A stretch of DNA of 64,000 bases from Odontesthes bonariensis (Eukaryota; Chordata; Actinopteri; Atheriniformes; Atherinopsidae). Position 1 is the stretch's first letter, and each line of letters opens with the position of its first letter. This document shows positions 42,374 to 54,600 of this stretch, piece after piece. The stretch is taken from contig NC_134509.1 in NCBI RefSeq assembly GCF_027942865.1, positions 17,750,267-17,814,266 on the forward strand, given 5' to 3'. The notes below the pieces were generated by a model. It saw only the letters and a list, made by a program, of their open reading frames with translations. It was not told the origin of the DNA and made no database searches. The position numbers and the translations under genes are program-made.

Positions 42374-45300
42374 GTTACTGTAAATCTGCCACTCACGCAT
42401 GTTGAAGAAAAAGAAAAAAAAGCATGAAAAAGGAATCCTGTGTGCGTGTGTAGTGTATGTACAAGCATAGCAGCTTCTAGAGTCTCTTCTTTACAGGTAA
42501 ACTGTACACGATAAAGAACAACGATAATTTACAGGCAGACTGAAGCTGCTCACATCAGTAGTTACCTGATCAAACCGCTGGGCTGCTCTGAAGGTAAAGT
42601 CAACAGCTGTTAAAGGACTCTGCTTGTGTTTGAGAATCAAAATAAAAAACATCTTTGTCACGCTGACACTTCAGGTTGCTGTGGAAGCCTTTTCTGCTCC
42701 TCTTATAGCTTAATGAGATGCGATAAAGCAGAAAAACACGGAGATTTAAGCCGTCAGATGGAGATTTCCACCTGAGTGAAGTCAGATCAACAGATGTACT
42801 TAAATAACCTCCACACTGAACCAGCTGAAAGTGAAGCCAGACCTGTAACTGTTTAACTGGTGAGTCAAGAGGAAGTAAGTCCATTAACAACTTCGAGGTT
42901 AAAATGTCCCTAAAACTCCAGAGTTATAAATCTGAAATCAAAGAATGCTTATTTGGTTAAATAACTTTTGTGTCACAATAAAGTCAGCTGCGTGGTGTCA
43001 CCAGAGGGGGCGCTGTAGCCTACGATGGTCGTGGTTGTAATTCAGTAGAAGAAGTAGTCAAACAGAAAAGAAACAACAGCTGTGTTGGACATCTATAGGA
43101 GGAAAATGGAGAGAGCTCTTCTTCAGGAATTACTTTGGGAACATCTATTGTTTCATATCATAAACTTTAAGGAGTCAAAGATGTCTGGAACTGACGAACT
43201 GCTCCTTCAGATTTGGTGTTTTGCTGCATGTAAATAAACTAAATCTGAGCTGTGAATATGAACCTCTGCAGGTCCCGTCCCCGTTGATCAGCCGGCTCAG
43301 TGTGGAACCCTTTAACTTTACATTCAGGATAAAACAGTGAAAACATCATATGAATCAAAGCTTTTAAAGAAACTGGCACACAGATAAAGTTTGTTCTTTC
43401 TGCTCTTTTAGAAGTCGGTGAAACATATTTCCCTCAGTTATCCCTTTACACCTGGTTAATAAATACAATTGCTTTAACATTAAAAACTGTACATGTGTCA
43501 GTTTCCCCTGTTTACAGGACAGGAAGCAGCTGTTTATGAGATGAAAGTTTGGTTAAAAGCAAACAAAAAGTCACCGGCAGAAACCCCAAAAAGGAATAAA
43601 CTTCACTTTTCAAGTAAAACGGAGAATAAAAAAAAGGAAATAAAAATCTGTCACCAAACACGAGTCATTTAGAAAACTAGTAATCGCTCAGTCTGAATAA
43701 TTACACAAATTACAACATCTCCAGGCGTACACCGTATAAAGCAGGTACAAATCTGAGGCTGTTTGGGAGCAGATTTACAATACAGTTAGTTTAGAATTAG
43801 TGGGAAGTGTTCGGTGTCTGTGGCTCTCATTTGGCCTTTAAAACTCACAATAAATACATCAGCAGATGAAAAAGAAAAGCTTCTCGTCTGTAAATACACG
43901 CAGCGGCGCCGGAGCCTCGTCACCACAACGTCAAACAACCCACACGATCCAAGTCCGAAACATGTTCCGACAGCGAGGACAAAGAAACTCCTGAAAGTGA
44001 CTCTTCATTGACCGAACGCTTAATTTCAGGAGTCAACAATGAAAATATTTCCTCCATGGATCAATAAAGTCCAGCTGAAGAGGAGAAACCTCACGGCAAA
44101 GAGGCTCTGAACATCTACAGGACGTCCCGCTTTATTCTGATTTATCCCCGCCTGTTACAAAGATCTATGAGAAAATATATCATTTCATTTTATATCAGTA
44201 TTTACCGGCTTTGATGAATCAGCTGTTATGACCTCAGAATGAACATTTCTGTGTTTAAACATGGAACAAACAGAGTTTAACCAGACTGAAACCGAACTGA
44301 TGAAGAACAAAAGTCTTCCGTGATTCAACCTGCAGATAAAGTTCGTTAGAAAGTGGTCGTCGGACTTTGAGATGGTTGTTATATCCAATCTGACCACTAG
44401 ATGGCAGTAACTGTGACACGCTGTTAGTTTAGGCTGTTGTGGATCATTTCTTGGTCGCAGCTCAACGCTGTGGAGGACGTCTGCGTGGAGCCGACAGGAA
44501 GCAGGAAACGATATCAGAAGCTCATTAAAACACCTGAACACTGCAGACAGTCTGCTGCTCACTAAACCTTTAAATCCATCTTTCATTTCTTATCTTGTGT
44601 CAGGAACTCGTATATGTCTTTAAACTGCGTTTTGTTTGGTTCAGCGGTCTGAAACACGCCCGCTTTGGTTATCTATTGAGTTGGAGTCAAAGCAGCCACA
44701 GGACACACCTCGGGTGGATTCGGGGGACAGTAGTACACGTCAGTTTTTAGGTGCAGGTGAATCAGAAGCGATCTGTTCAGGCAGCTCGAGTCCAAACCGA
44801 ACAGGCTGAAAGGAACCAGAATAAGTGCTTGAATCAGGTCCTCAGCTGTTTGGACCTGAGCTGAGACTTCCTGTGCGTCCGGTGAAGCACCTCGTGGACA
44901 TGTGTGAACAGGATGCTGAGACTCAGGACAGAGTCGGGGTGTTCAGGTGACGCTTTGTGTGTGTTTGGGTCATGTGGGGATGTTGGACACGCCTCATTTT
45001 TGGGTTATTTTACAGCTCTCACTTCCTCTAAACCTAAAAATGGATGTTCAGAAGAAAAAAGGCACATTATCGAGACGAATAACTGAACGTGAGGCCAGCC
45101 GACAGGCTGCAGGGTGTCTGGGGTTAGAGACGGGAGAAGTGATGCTTCCAGCGTCAGTAAAGCGTACCGAGGACGCCGTTTAATGCTGCGCTCAGAGGTT
45201 CGTTTGTGTTTGAGACGCGGGCCAGCCCGAGTCCAGCAGGGGGCGGGGCACCAGATCCCAAGGCTGTTAAAGGGGCGTCAGACAAGAAAACAAAGTCATC

Positions 45301-45382
45301 CACCTTCCAAAAAAAAAACCCAAAAAATACCCGTCCCAACGTGGCGTTTCCTGTCTGCGACTCGCCACCCGACAGTTTCAGG
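42374..45382 (-). other. Presumed strn 3'UTR
   Basis: About 3 kb without recognised ORF or transposon, directly after the strn stop codon. Extent is inferred from the candidate AATAAA at 42,368; no transcript data. Confidence 0.4.
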
Positions 45383-48300
45383 TCATACGAAGACCTTAGC
45401 GAGTGCGTCGGCCCCGGCGCTGCCGATGTAGCATTTGGTGGGATGGAACGCCACATCGTGGATGGACTCCTCGAACTTCTTGCGGTGCGCGGTGAACTCC
45501 TGGATGCACGTCTTACTCTCCATGTTCCACAGACGGATCGAGCAGTCGTGACCTAAGAGGAGGAGAGAGACAGCCAATCAGGACGGAGGACAGACTGCTC
45601 ACTAAGATGGCCGACGTGTCAGCGCTTCCTCATCGAACAGAGATGAGAGCTGACATTTTGTGTTGGTGACATCATCCCCACCCAACGTTAGGTTTCACAT
45701 ATGACATCATCAGGTGTTGAACCTCAGATGAACAACAACAGAAATGTGGGAGGAGACTTACTGCCTGACATGAGGTACAGCCCGTTTGGATCCACAGCGA
45801 GACTCGTCACAGAGTCCAGATGTGCGACCATGGAGTGGATCAGTTTACCTTCAGTTAGAAACACATTCAGAAAGATGACTCTGAGCTCAGAGCTTGTGAA
45901 GCTGGTAAACTGATGAATGAACGAGCCCTCAATCCCACCTGTGTTATTATCGAAGAACTGGATGTGCCGGTCCTCCTGGGCGGTGATGGTGATGGGCAGC
46001 GTGGGATGACTCAGCACTTTGTTGATCTTACAGGGAGCTTCTGTAAGGAGACGAGAAAGACCACGTCAGCTTGGAAACCTTACGTCCATCAGCTCATACT
46101 GAACCACACTCACTAAAAAACATCTTTTAGAGGAAGCCGGGGCTCCTCTTCTCTTTCTTTCTGTTTTCCAGGAGAACTTCTGGCTTCATAAGCTGTAAAT
46201 CTGCCCTGGACAATCACTTTGTGTCCATAGCAGCATAAATCTGACTCTCGTCTGCCTAAAAACTAATATTTACTTTAATTAAACAGGACATAAGTGTGAG
46301 CCTGTAGGACTCCTCATACAGAACCATGTGGAACACCACTGATTGTAAAGATTCATTGAATCGAACAGGCAAAAAAAGGAATAATTTAATTCACTGCTTC
46401 CACTTTAAAAAGAAGTTAAAAAAAAGTGTGGTCCGTGCATGGAGCCCTGTGGTACACCTCTATTTATATGAGCCACAGGAGGCTTATAAATCTAACACCA
46501 CTGCCACCATCAGGTGAAACTGGGAATCCCAGCACCGTCCTCCATCATTTCCATTCAACATCTTGTTCTCATCATTTTTGACATCATCTGTGTGATATGA
46601 GTGTTAAAGTCATGATATATTTAATTAGAACAGAAATCTGAAAGACATCTGGGTGTAAAGGCAGCAGCTTGTATTTCTTCCAAATAACCCCTCTATGAGT
46701 CTGAAGGTCATGTGACTGTGGTCATACCTGGCGGTCCGGCGGACTCAAGCTTCAGGACGAGCTGCTGCGTCTCCATGTTGAAGAGTCCGATGTGTCCGGT
46801 GTTGAAGGATGTCACCATGTAAGCCGGCTCGCTGCTCACCAGGTCCGCTGAGGTGGGGATGCCCAGCTCTGAGACAGAACCGCACAGCAGAGAGGGATCA
46901 GGTCCAGATACAGGCGTTAATGAAGGCAAAAAACAGCAGAAGAAGAGACGAAAAACAGCTCGATGATCGATGTTTTCTCACCTCCTCGCTCGTTAAAAAC
47001 AGCAAGGGATGGCGAGGTGTCGGCGGCGCTCCACAGCCGGACCGTCCCGTCAGCCGAGCAGGAAAGGAGGCGGTGGTGAGCGGAGCTGTACACCAAACCC
47101 CACACTGAGTCTGTGTGCCCGCACAGCGCCCCCCGCAGGACAGAGGGCTCTGCAACGCAACAAATCTATCCAGATCACATTTTAATTTAAAAAATCTACG
47201 TTTCTGCTGGGGCAGACTGGGACGTACCGTATGAGTCGTAGGGGTCGATGTTGGGGTTGGGGGTGTTCCAGCTCTGGATGGTACCGTCCACCCCCCCACT
47301 GAAACACTGCTCACCATCTGAGCTCATGGTGACACACAGCACAGCCCCGCTGCCCAGGAAAGACCATTTTAATCCAACTGTCTTTCAAACATTGTACATT
47401 TATATCATAATCTAAATATTCTAACGAGCAGAACTAACTTTTATCAGAATAAAATTAAGTTTATATGTGAGTAAGTTACTTTATCAAATATCAACAACAT
47501 GAAACTACATTTAAACGTTTTCAGGTAAACAGGATCTCACCTGTGAGCTCTGAAAGTGTAGATGGGTTCCACATCTAACGCAGCACACCTGGAAGGTTAA
47601 AGTGAGTTTGTATCAGAACCTGGAAACAGTACTTTAACTAAAATACTAAATATTCTGCAACACTGCCCCTCTCAGGTCAGACTGTGAACTGTCAGAGCCG
47701 TATATAAAGAGAGTTTGGCCAACTATGGGTTCGAACGTTTGAGCTATCCCGCTATGCTGATTGGTTCTGGGCTGGTCACGTGTTTCGTGGACGCCATGTT
47801 TGCTACCAATATTCATATTTCATACTGCGATCCCCACAGTGAGCTATATCATAACACTTCAAATACATTATTAAATTATTATTAGTTGTTATGCCAATAT
47901 AATGCCATGCTGCAGTGCATATGGCTGTAGTGTAAGACCGGGTCAGGGGAAACAACTACACCGTTTCCCCGTGACAAAAAACGGAGGAAATTATGGGAGA
48001 TTAAGGTCAGAAGGAATAACTGGAAAGCGACAGATTTCTCTGTGTTGTGTGAGGTAAATGTCATTTTTTTCTCTGACTTTTGTTAACAATTACTTAAAAA
48101 AATAAAGTCATAATAGCATTAATATATACCATGCTCTCAAAAACTCCTGACACTGCTTAAGAAATTAATTAAGTTTGAAGTTAGTCAAGCCTTATGCTAA
48201 CCTTAAGCTAGTTAGAAAATTAGCAGCTACTGTCATAACATCAGTAACTCGGATGCAATATAACACCTACTGTGAAAACGATGTGTGCATTTAATTTATG

Positions 48301-48638
48301 TCGATGTAGACAGCCACATTTCGGTAACACATAACTTTGCCTCAGTTACTAAGTTATTACTGCTAACGGGCTAATATTATGGTCCTTTTCCCCTGAGATT
48401 TACATCTTACTGAAACTCACGTCCATAGCCTCATCCTATACTGTCAATCGCATTATCATTTTCTTATGTATTTTGCAAAAAAAACTGTAACTTTGTGAAG
48501 AATTCAGTAGTTAGTCATGAACATTTTGGATGTATTGAACTTGTGTGTATTTGGCCAATTTAGAAATGAGAGTTTTATTCATGCATGTGTTTGTGAAATA
48601 AGAGATGTCTGGTTAAGAATACAAGATATATATATATA

Positions 48639-48673
<35 letters not shown>

Positions 48674-51600
48674 CTACAAGCGAAGTTTGATGATCTATCG
48701 AGCCTTATTTGTATTTTAAATTCAGCGATTCTGACGTATGCGGCCCATAGGCTATGGGCGCTGTGGAATCTTCGCCGTCGGTAGCGAAAATCGTGCCCAT
48801 GATTCGAGTTGGCTGAACTCTCTCTATATACGGCTCTGTGAACTGTGAGTCAACACTGCCCCCCTCAGGTCAGATTGTGAACTACAACCCTGACCTCCAT
48901 CATCCAGTGGTCAAAATAAAAAACTTTATTCACTGCATTAATCTAAATATATTTTAATTTTCTTTCTTAATGTTTTCATAATTTCAGGAGTAAAACAAAG
49001 GGTTTGACTCAAAACGCATCATTATCCTGGATTTGTATTAATTTGAGGCTGTATCTCTGGTTAAATTTAACTCTCACTTCTTGGCCGGCGCCGTCTTCTG
49101 GAGGTTCCACAGTTTAAGGGTGTGATCCTCGGAGGCTGTGACCAGAACCGGCTCCACCGGGTGGAAGGCCAGACTCCGGACCGAGTCGAAGTGGCTCCGC
49201 AGGGTGAACTTCGGATTCCAGGTTTTCCTCAGAGCGTCTTGGTTGTTGGTGATCTGAGGAAGGAGTTAGAACCGACATGATTCTGAGACTGGAGAAACTC
49301 CTGGGAAGTGATTTTATAGCCAAAAACCCAAAGACACAACAGCTCTGGGAGGAACTGCTGTTTTTATTCAGACAAAGGTGTGGTCTGAATCCAGTGGGAC
49401 TCAATTAAAGGTCCAGAATCTGAATCTAAATAAAACCGAGCAGAGCTTCACCCAAACATTTAAGCTACATTTCAACTACAGGAAACTCAGGAACAGCAGG
49501 ATCCTTTTCTCTGAGGCAGAGCCTTCAGTTATCAGGCCCCTCTCTGTGGAACCAGTTTGGCTTCAGGAAGCAGACACCTTCTCTACCTTTAAGATCAGGC
49601 TTAAAACTTTCCTTTCACATAAAGCTTATAATTAGGGATGGCTCAGGTGTCCCTGAAACATCCCATAGTTCTGCTGCTATAGGCCCAGCCTGCTGAGGGA
49701 GCTCCCATGATGCACCTCTCCTCCCTCTGCTCTCTTTCCTCTCCATGTACATGTGACATCATTGTTGTCATTAACTTGTGTTTCTCTCTCTCAGCAGGTA
49801 TCCCTGGCCTGGTGTTACGGTGCCTGTTGTCCCCTCTTTCCTGTCCTCTCAGCCCCCGGCTGGTCCAGGCAAATGGCCACCCTCCCTGGTTCTGGTTCTG
49901 ATGGAGATTTCTTCCTGTTAAAAGGGAGTTTTTTTCTCCCCACAGTCTCCTCGTGCACGCTCAGGACGGGAGATTGGATCAAAGCAAACTTTATTTAATT
50001 GGTTCTGTATGAATTGGACTGAATCTTTGAAGTGCTTTAATGTTACAGAACTAAAATTGAACTGAACTGATCTACATTTTTACTCCTTAGCTGTGACGAG
50101 GTGTAAACATATTCTTCACTCACGTCGTACGCGAGGCTTTCTGCCTCGTTGGCGACCGTCAGTCCGGCCAGTTCTCCCAGGCCCAGCTCGTTCGACACGG
50201 CTTCGTCCACTCTGCCCAGAATAAACGACTTCCCAGACGATGGCAGGAACGTCATCGGCTCTGCAGGGAGGACACAGGAAAATCTGAGTTCAAACATTAA
50301 TGTACAGCTGATTAACGGACTGAGGTGGAGGGCAGGTTACCGTCTTCAGAGCGGCCGACTTCGTGCTCATTTAGCCTGGGTACGCTGGGCCTGGAGGGCG
50401 GCGTCATGGCCTGCGGGATGGAGGACAGCTCCTCGGTGTCCCGCAGGTTGGCCAGCATGTCCTGGAGTTTGGACCGGTTTGGTCCTGGAGGAGGAGGGAG
50501 TAAGAATCAGGAACACAGAGGAAGGAGGGCTGCGTTTGAGTTAGAACTGAAGAGTTAAAGTAAAATGTGAATGTAGAGCTGTGCAGAAACAATGAAGACA
50601 AATAAAACCAGAGAAAAAAAGTGACTGTAAATGAGAAATCAGCATGATGCAAGAACACACCGATTCATCTGCATCTGAGAGCCTCTTACTGTGGTTTCTA
50701 TGACAAAAATACAGCAAGATTCACATTTAAGGAAGGAAGAATTAGTCTGTTTCTGCATTTATTTGAGACTAGGTTAGAAGAAATCATCAGGAAGGAAGAA
50801 AAGATGCTGAACAAAAAGGAGGAGGACTCCTAACCAGCAGGGACACGTCTACAGGCGCCGAGGCCATCACTGATTTTAAAGGAAAAGAGACACGACAGAA
50901 AAGATGAGAAAATAATGAGGATGATGAGGAAGAAAAGAGTGGGGAGGAAGGAGGAAGCAGGCCTGGGTCAGGACTTACTCTTCACCCCCTTCTTGCCCTT
51001 GCGCTCCTTCCTGTACTGCTCCTTGAGCTGGGCTATCAGCCCCTGGTCCACGTCCCAGGCCAGCTCACCCAGAGGACTCTGCTCTTCCTTCTCTACAGGC
51101 CAGCGGGAGGAGGAGGAAGGTGGGGTAGAAACACGTGGTGAGTACCTGGATCACTACAGTTTATCACAGCCAACTTAACTCACAAAACAAAGGTGGAGAG
51201 GAAGGATTCTAAAGGAGGGTATCTTCTTTTTTTACTTTCTACAAGCATCGATCCTCTCAGGGCGTCACAAACACCAGAAAAAGGATTTCATCTCTGGCTG
51301 GTGTGTGTGCTCGGTGCAGAGATGGAAGCAGCTCATGACTCACAGATTATCCTTTTCATAAGAGCATGGATTGTGTTTGGTGTGTTAAACGTGAAGATGT
51401 TGAACGGGTGCGTCGAGCTGCCAGGCTTCATGCTCAGCTACGCTAACCTGAATGTCGAGGTTAGAGCAGCCTGTTCGGAATTTCCCTCAAATTCTTTTCT
51501 GATATCAAACAGACGCGATGAAAGAAAACGAGACGAAACAGCAGGAAACAGAGACTTTTCCTGCATCGCGAGAGTTGAATAAAAAAAATTAATAAAGTCA

Positions 51601-54600
51601 TTATTAACACATTGACTCCCAAGTCACGTAAAACTACGTTTTTACTGCCCATGCGTTGGCTCCCACATGGTAAAAATACGTTTTTACGTTTTTTTTTATG
51701 GATTCTGAATCTATACATTCTAATGCACATTCTGTGTGATTTTTGTAATTATGTGATGAACAGAACTGACATAGATGGCAGTCAAAAACTGGTGTCATCA
51801 TCTGGACATTTTGATCATTACGCCAATGGCTTTGCATCAACTCAAGAACAATTTTGATAACGCTGCATTGATTGTTGTGCATTTCCGCATTTTGTCCAAT
51901 CGCACGTGTCGGTTTCCAGAGGGTGGCGGTAAAGTAACATAAACAAACAACAAGAAGGAGAAGAAGACACGCGACAAGTCAGAACATGAACAGGTTAGCT
52001 TTGCCACATGCGACACGACGCAAATCCTCTGACCCGGATATGTAAGTATCTAAAGTGCCACAGGCTGAAAGAGCGCACGTTTCACAAAAGCCCCGATCTC
52101 AGTTTGTTGTTGATTTTGGTGGATACCCGCCTTGGTTTAGCTAAGGATAGCTCGCTAATGGCGGCACCTAGAGACACGCAGTTTTGACCCACAAAGAGTT
52201 TAAAGTCTCAGCTTTCAAACGAGCCATAACATGTTTCAGTGGCCCTATCACATAATATGCTGTGACTGTACAAAAAACGTCAAAAAAATGGTTTAGAACG
52301 CTGGGAGTCTACGACATAATACTGTAAAAACCGCTGGTAGTCAATGTGTTAAAAATAATATTTCGATCATTATTGGCAACAAGTTTTACGGCTGGTTCAC
52401 TCCTCTTCAATCTGTGCGAGGCACGGCCTTCTACAGTGTAAAGTTGTACACAAAGTTCATTACACTAATCTCGGATTTACTCCAATATAACTGATTCCTG
52501 TAATAGGTGCAAACAATCCCCAGCTGACCATTCCCATATGTTTTGGTTTTGTCCCAGGCTTGCCACATTTTGGTCTGAAATCTTTAAAACTCTAAGCACA
52601 GCTTACAACACTACTATTTCTCCGGATCCCCTCTTGGCCCTATTTTGTTCCCCCCTGCAGCCTCTTGTATCTAAAGTTATGCAAATTGTTCTTGCATTTG
52701 CCACTTTGCTGGCCAGGCGACTCATACTTCTCAATTGGAAACACCCTCAACCTCCGCCTTACAGCAGGTGGGTGAAAGAGGTGCTACTGTCCATTAAACT
52801 TGAATAGCTCAGATTTTCCCTCAATGGTTCCTTAGGTCCTTTTGAAAAGACTTGGAGACTTCTCTTAAACTATATTGAATCTTTGACATCTCTGCCTGAC
52901 TGAGCCCCCCATATATTTATTTTTCATTTATTTTGTTTTTTCATTGTTGTTTTTTTTTTTAAACATTTTTATTTAAATTTACTAGTTGACTTTGTCATTT
53001 TCCATATTCATGTGTTTGTTGTATGTGTCTTGTGCTGTTTATATGTTGATATTGAATTCTTAGAACTGTTCTCCGGTGCGTGGGGTGGGATTGTGGGAGG
53101 GATAAAAAACTGGGGAAAAATTATAGAATGGAAAGCTTCTCTGTTGCGTTGTACTGCTACATTGCTACCTGTGAAATTGCTTCCAATAAAAAAAGTCTAT
53201 AAAAAAAGATAAAAAATAATAATAATAATATTTCAAAACGTGGCCTAGAGTGGTGGACTTAAGGTAAGGGTATGTGGGAGGGAAAAATATAAAGGGGGGG
53301 GGGGGGGGGGGTTGTTTAGGGGGTTTGGTTTAGGATATGAGAGTTTTTGGGAAAAAAAAGTTATCACAAATTTTCCCAAATGTGACTAACCTTTAAATTT
53401 TAGTGGATCTGGATCAATGGTAGGTGGTCGGTTTGAATAGTCGGGGAATTCTAAAACGTCAAGTGATTGAAAATAGTAAAAAATATTAATATTAATTTAA
53501 TTTTCTGAGAACAAGGTATATAAAAGTATATAAAATGCCATAATATGAAAAATATATGGGGGCAAAAAGTATATACAAGAATGAAAAAATGTAAAAAAAA
53601 AATTTAGAAAATGAGGGGATTTGTATAGAAAAGGCCAAAGAAAGACTGTCTCAGGTGTTCAGGTGTGTTTTGTAACCTTTCGGAGTCCATTCCCACATTT
53701 CGTCTGTCTGGGAATTTGTATTGTATGCAGTGGATCCAGGTGCGTTCCCGTTTTCTTCTTTCCATTTGCGTCCATTCGGGGTTGTGTTGGATTGGTTTGG
53801 CTCGTAGATTTTCAATTTTGTGTTTTTGGAAATGCTGTACGAAGGGGTTGGGGGAGTAAATTCATATGAGGGCATTAGTTTAAATATTCCCTCCAGAGGT
53901 TCCACATATGTTGGCCCGTTGAAGGGGACCAGTGTACGTGGTCGGCTGTTGTTCCGAATCTGTTATTTGGGAGTGGGGGTATTATGTTGTTTTTGGGTGA
54001 AATTTCCTTCAGGAGGTTGTTAAGCTTTCTGAGGTTGGATCTTTGGTCCATGGTGAGCTGGTTTGAAAAGTTCAGGGCCTTGAAATAGATGTCTGCGTAT
54101 GGGAACGTCCTTTGTGCTGTATAAATTAACCGTGATATGAGTTTTCTGAGGGATACGTGGTTGTTGTAGTCCTTGTTGTTCATTTCAAAAGCCAGGATTA
54201 CGTGTTTGGTTCCGTCCGAGTCGGGCTTCTTGTTCCAGAGGATGTGGATAGCGTGAGTTAGATTACCGCCTGGGTAGCTGTCCATTTCGACTTGGCTATT
54301 GCGTATAATTGGTAACCTTTTAACGTTCAAATCGCCAAAAATTATGTCGGGTTTTTCTGGTTGTAAGCACCAGTTCTGCATTTTTTTTTACCATTGTGTT
54401 CATGGACGTTGAGGCTTGTTCCAGGTTCCGTTGGTGGTTGGGTTTTAGGGTGCGCTTCTGTTTTCTTTTTTGCGGGTTCCGTGTTCGGTTTTATTTTTTT
54501 AGGTTCTGTTCGAATCACGCTTTTGGCACTGGTGTGCCTTTGTTGTTTGCAAACAAAGGATTGCCTCATTGTTCAAAATGGCGGCGGAATCGGTGGGATA

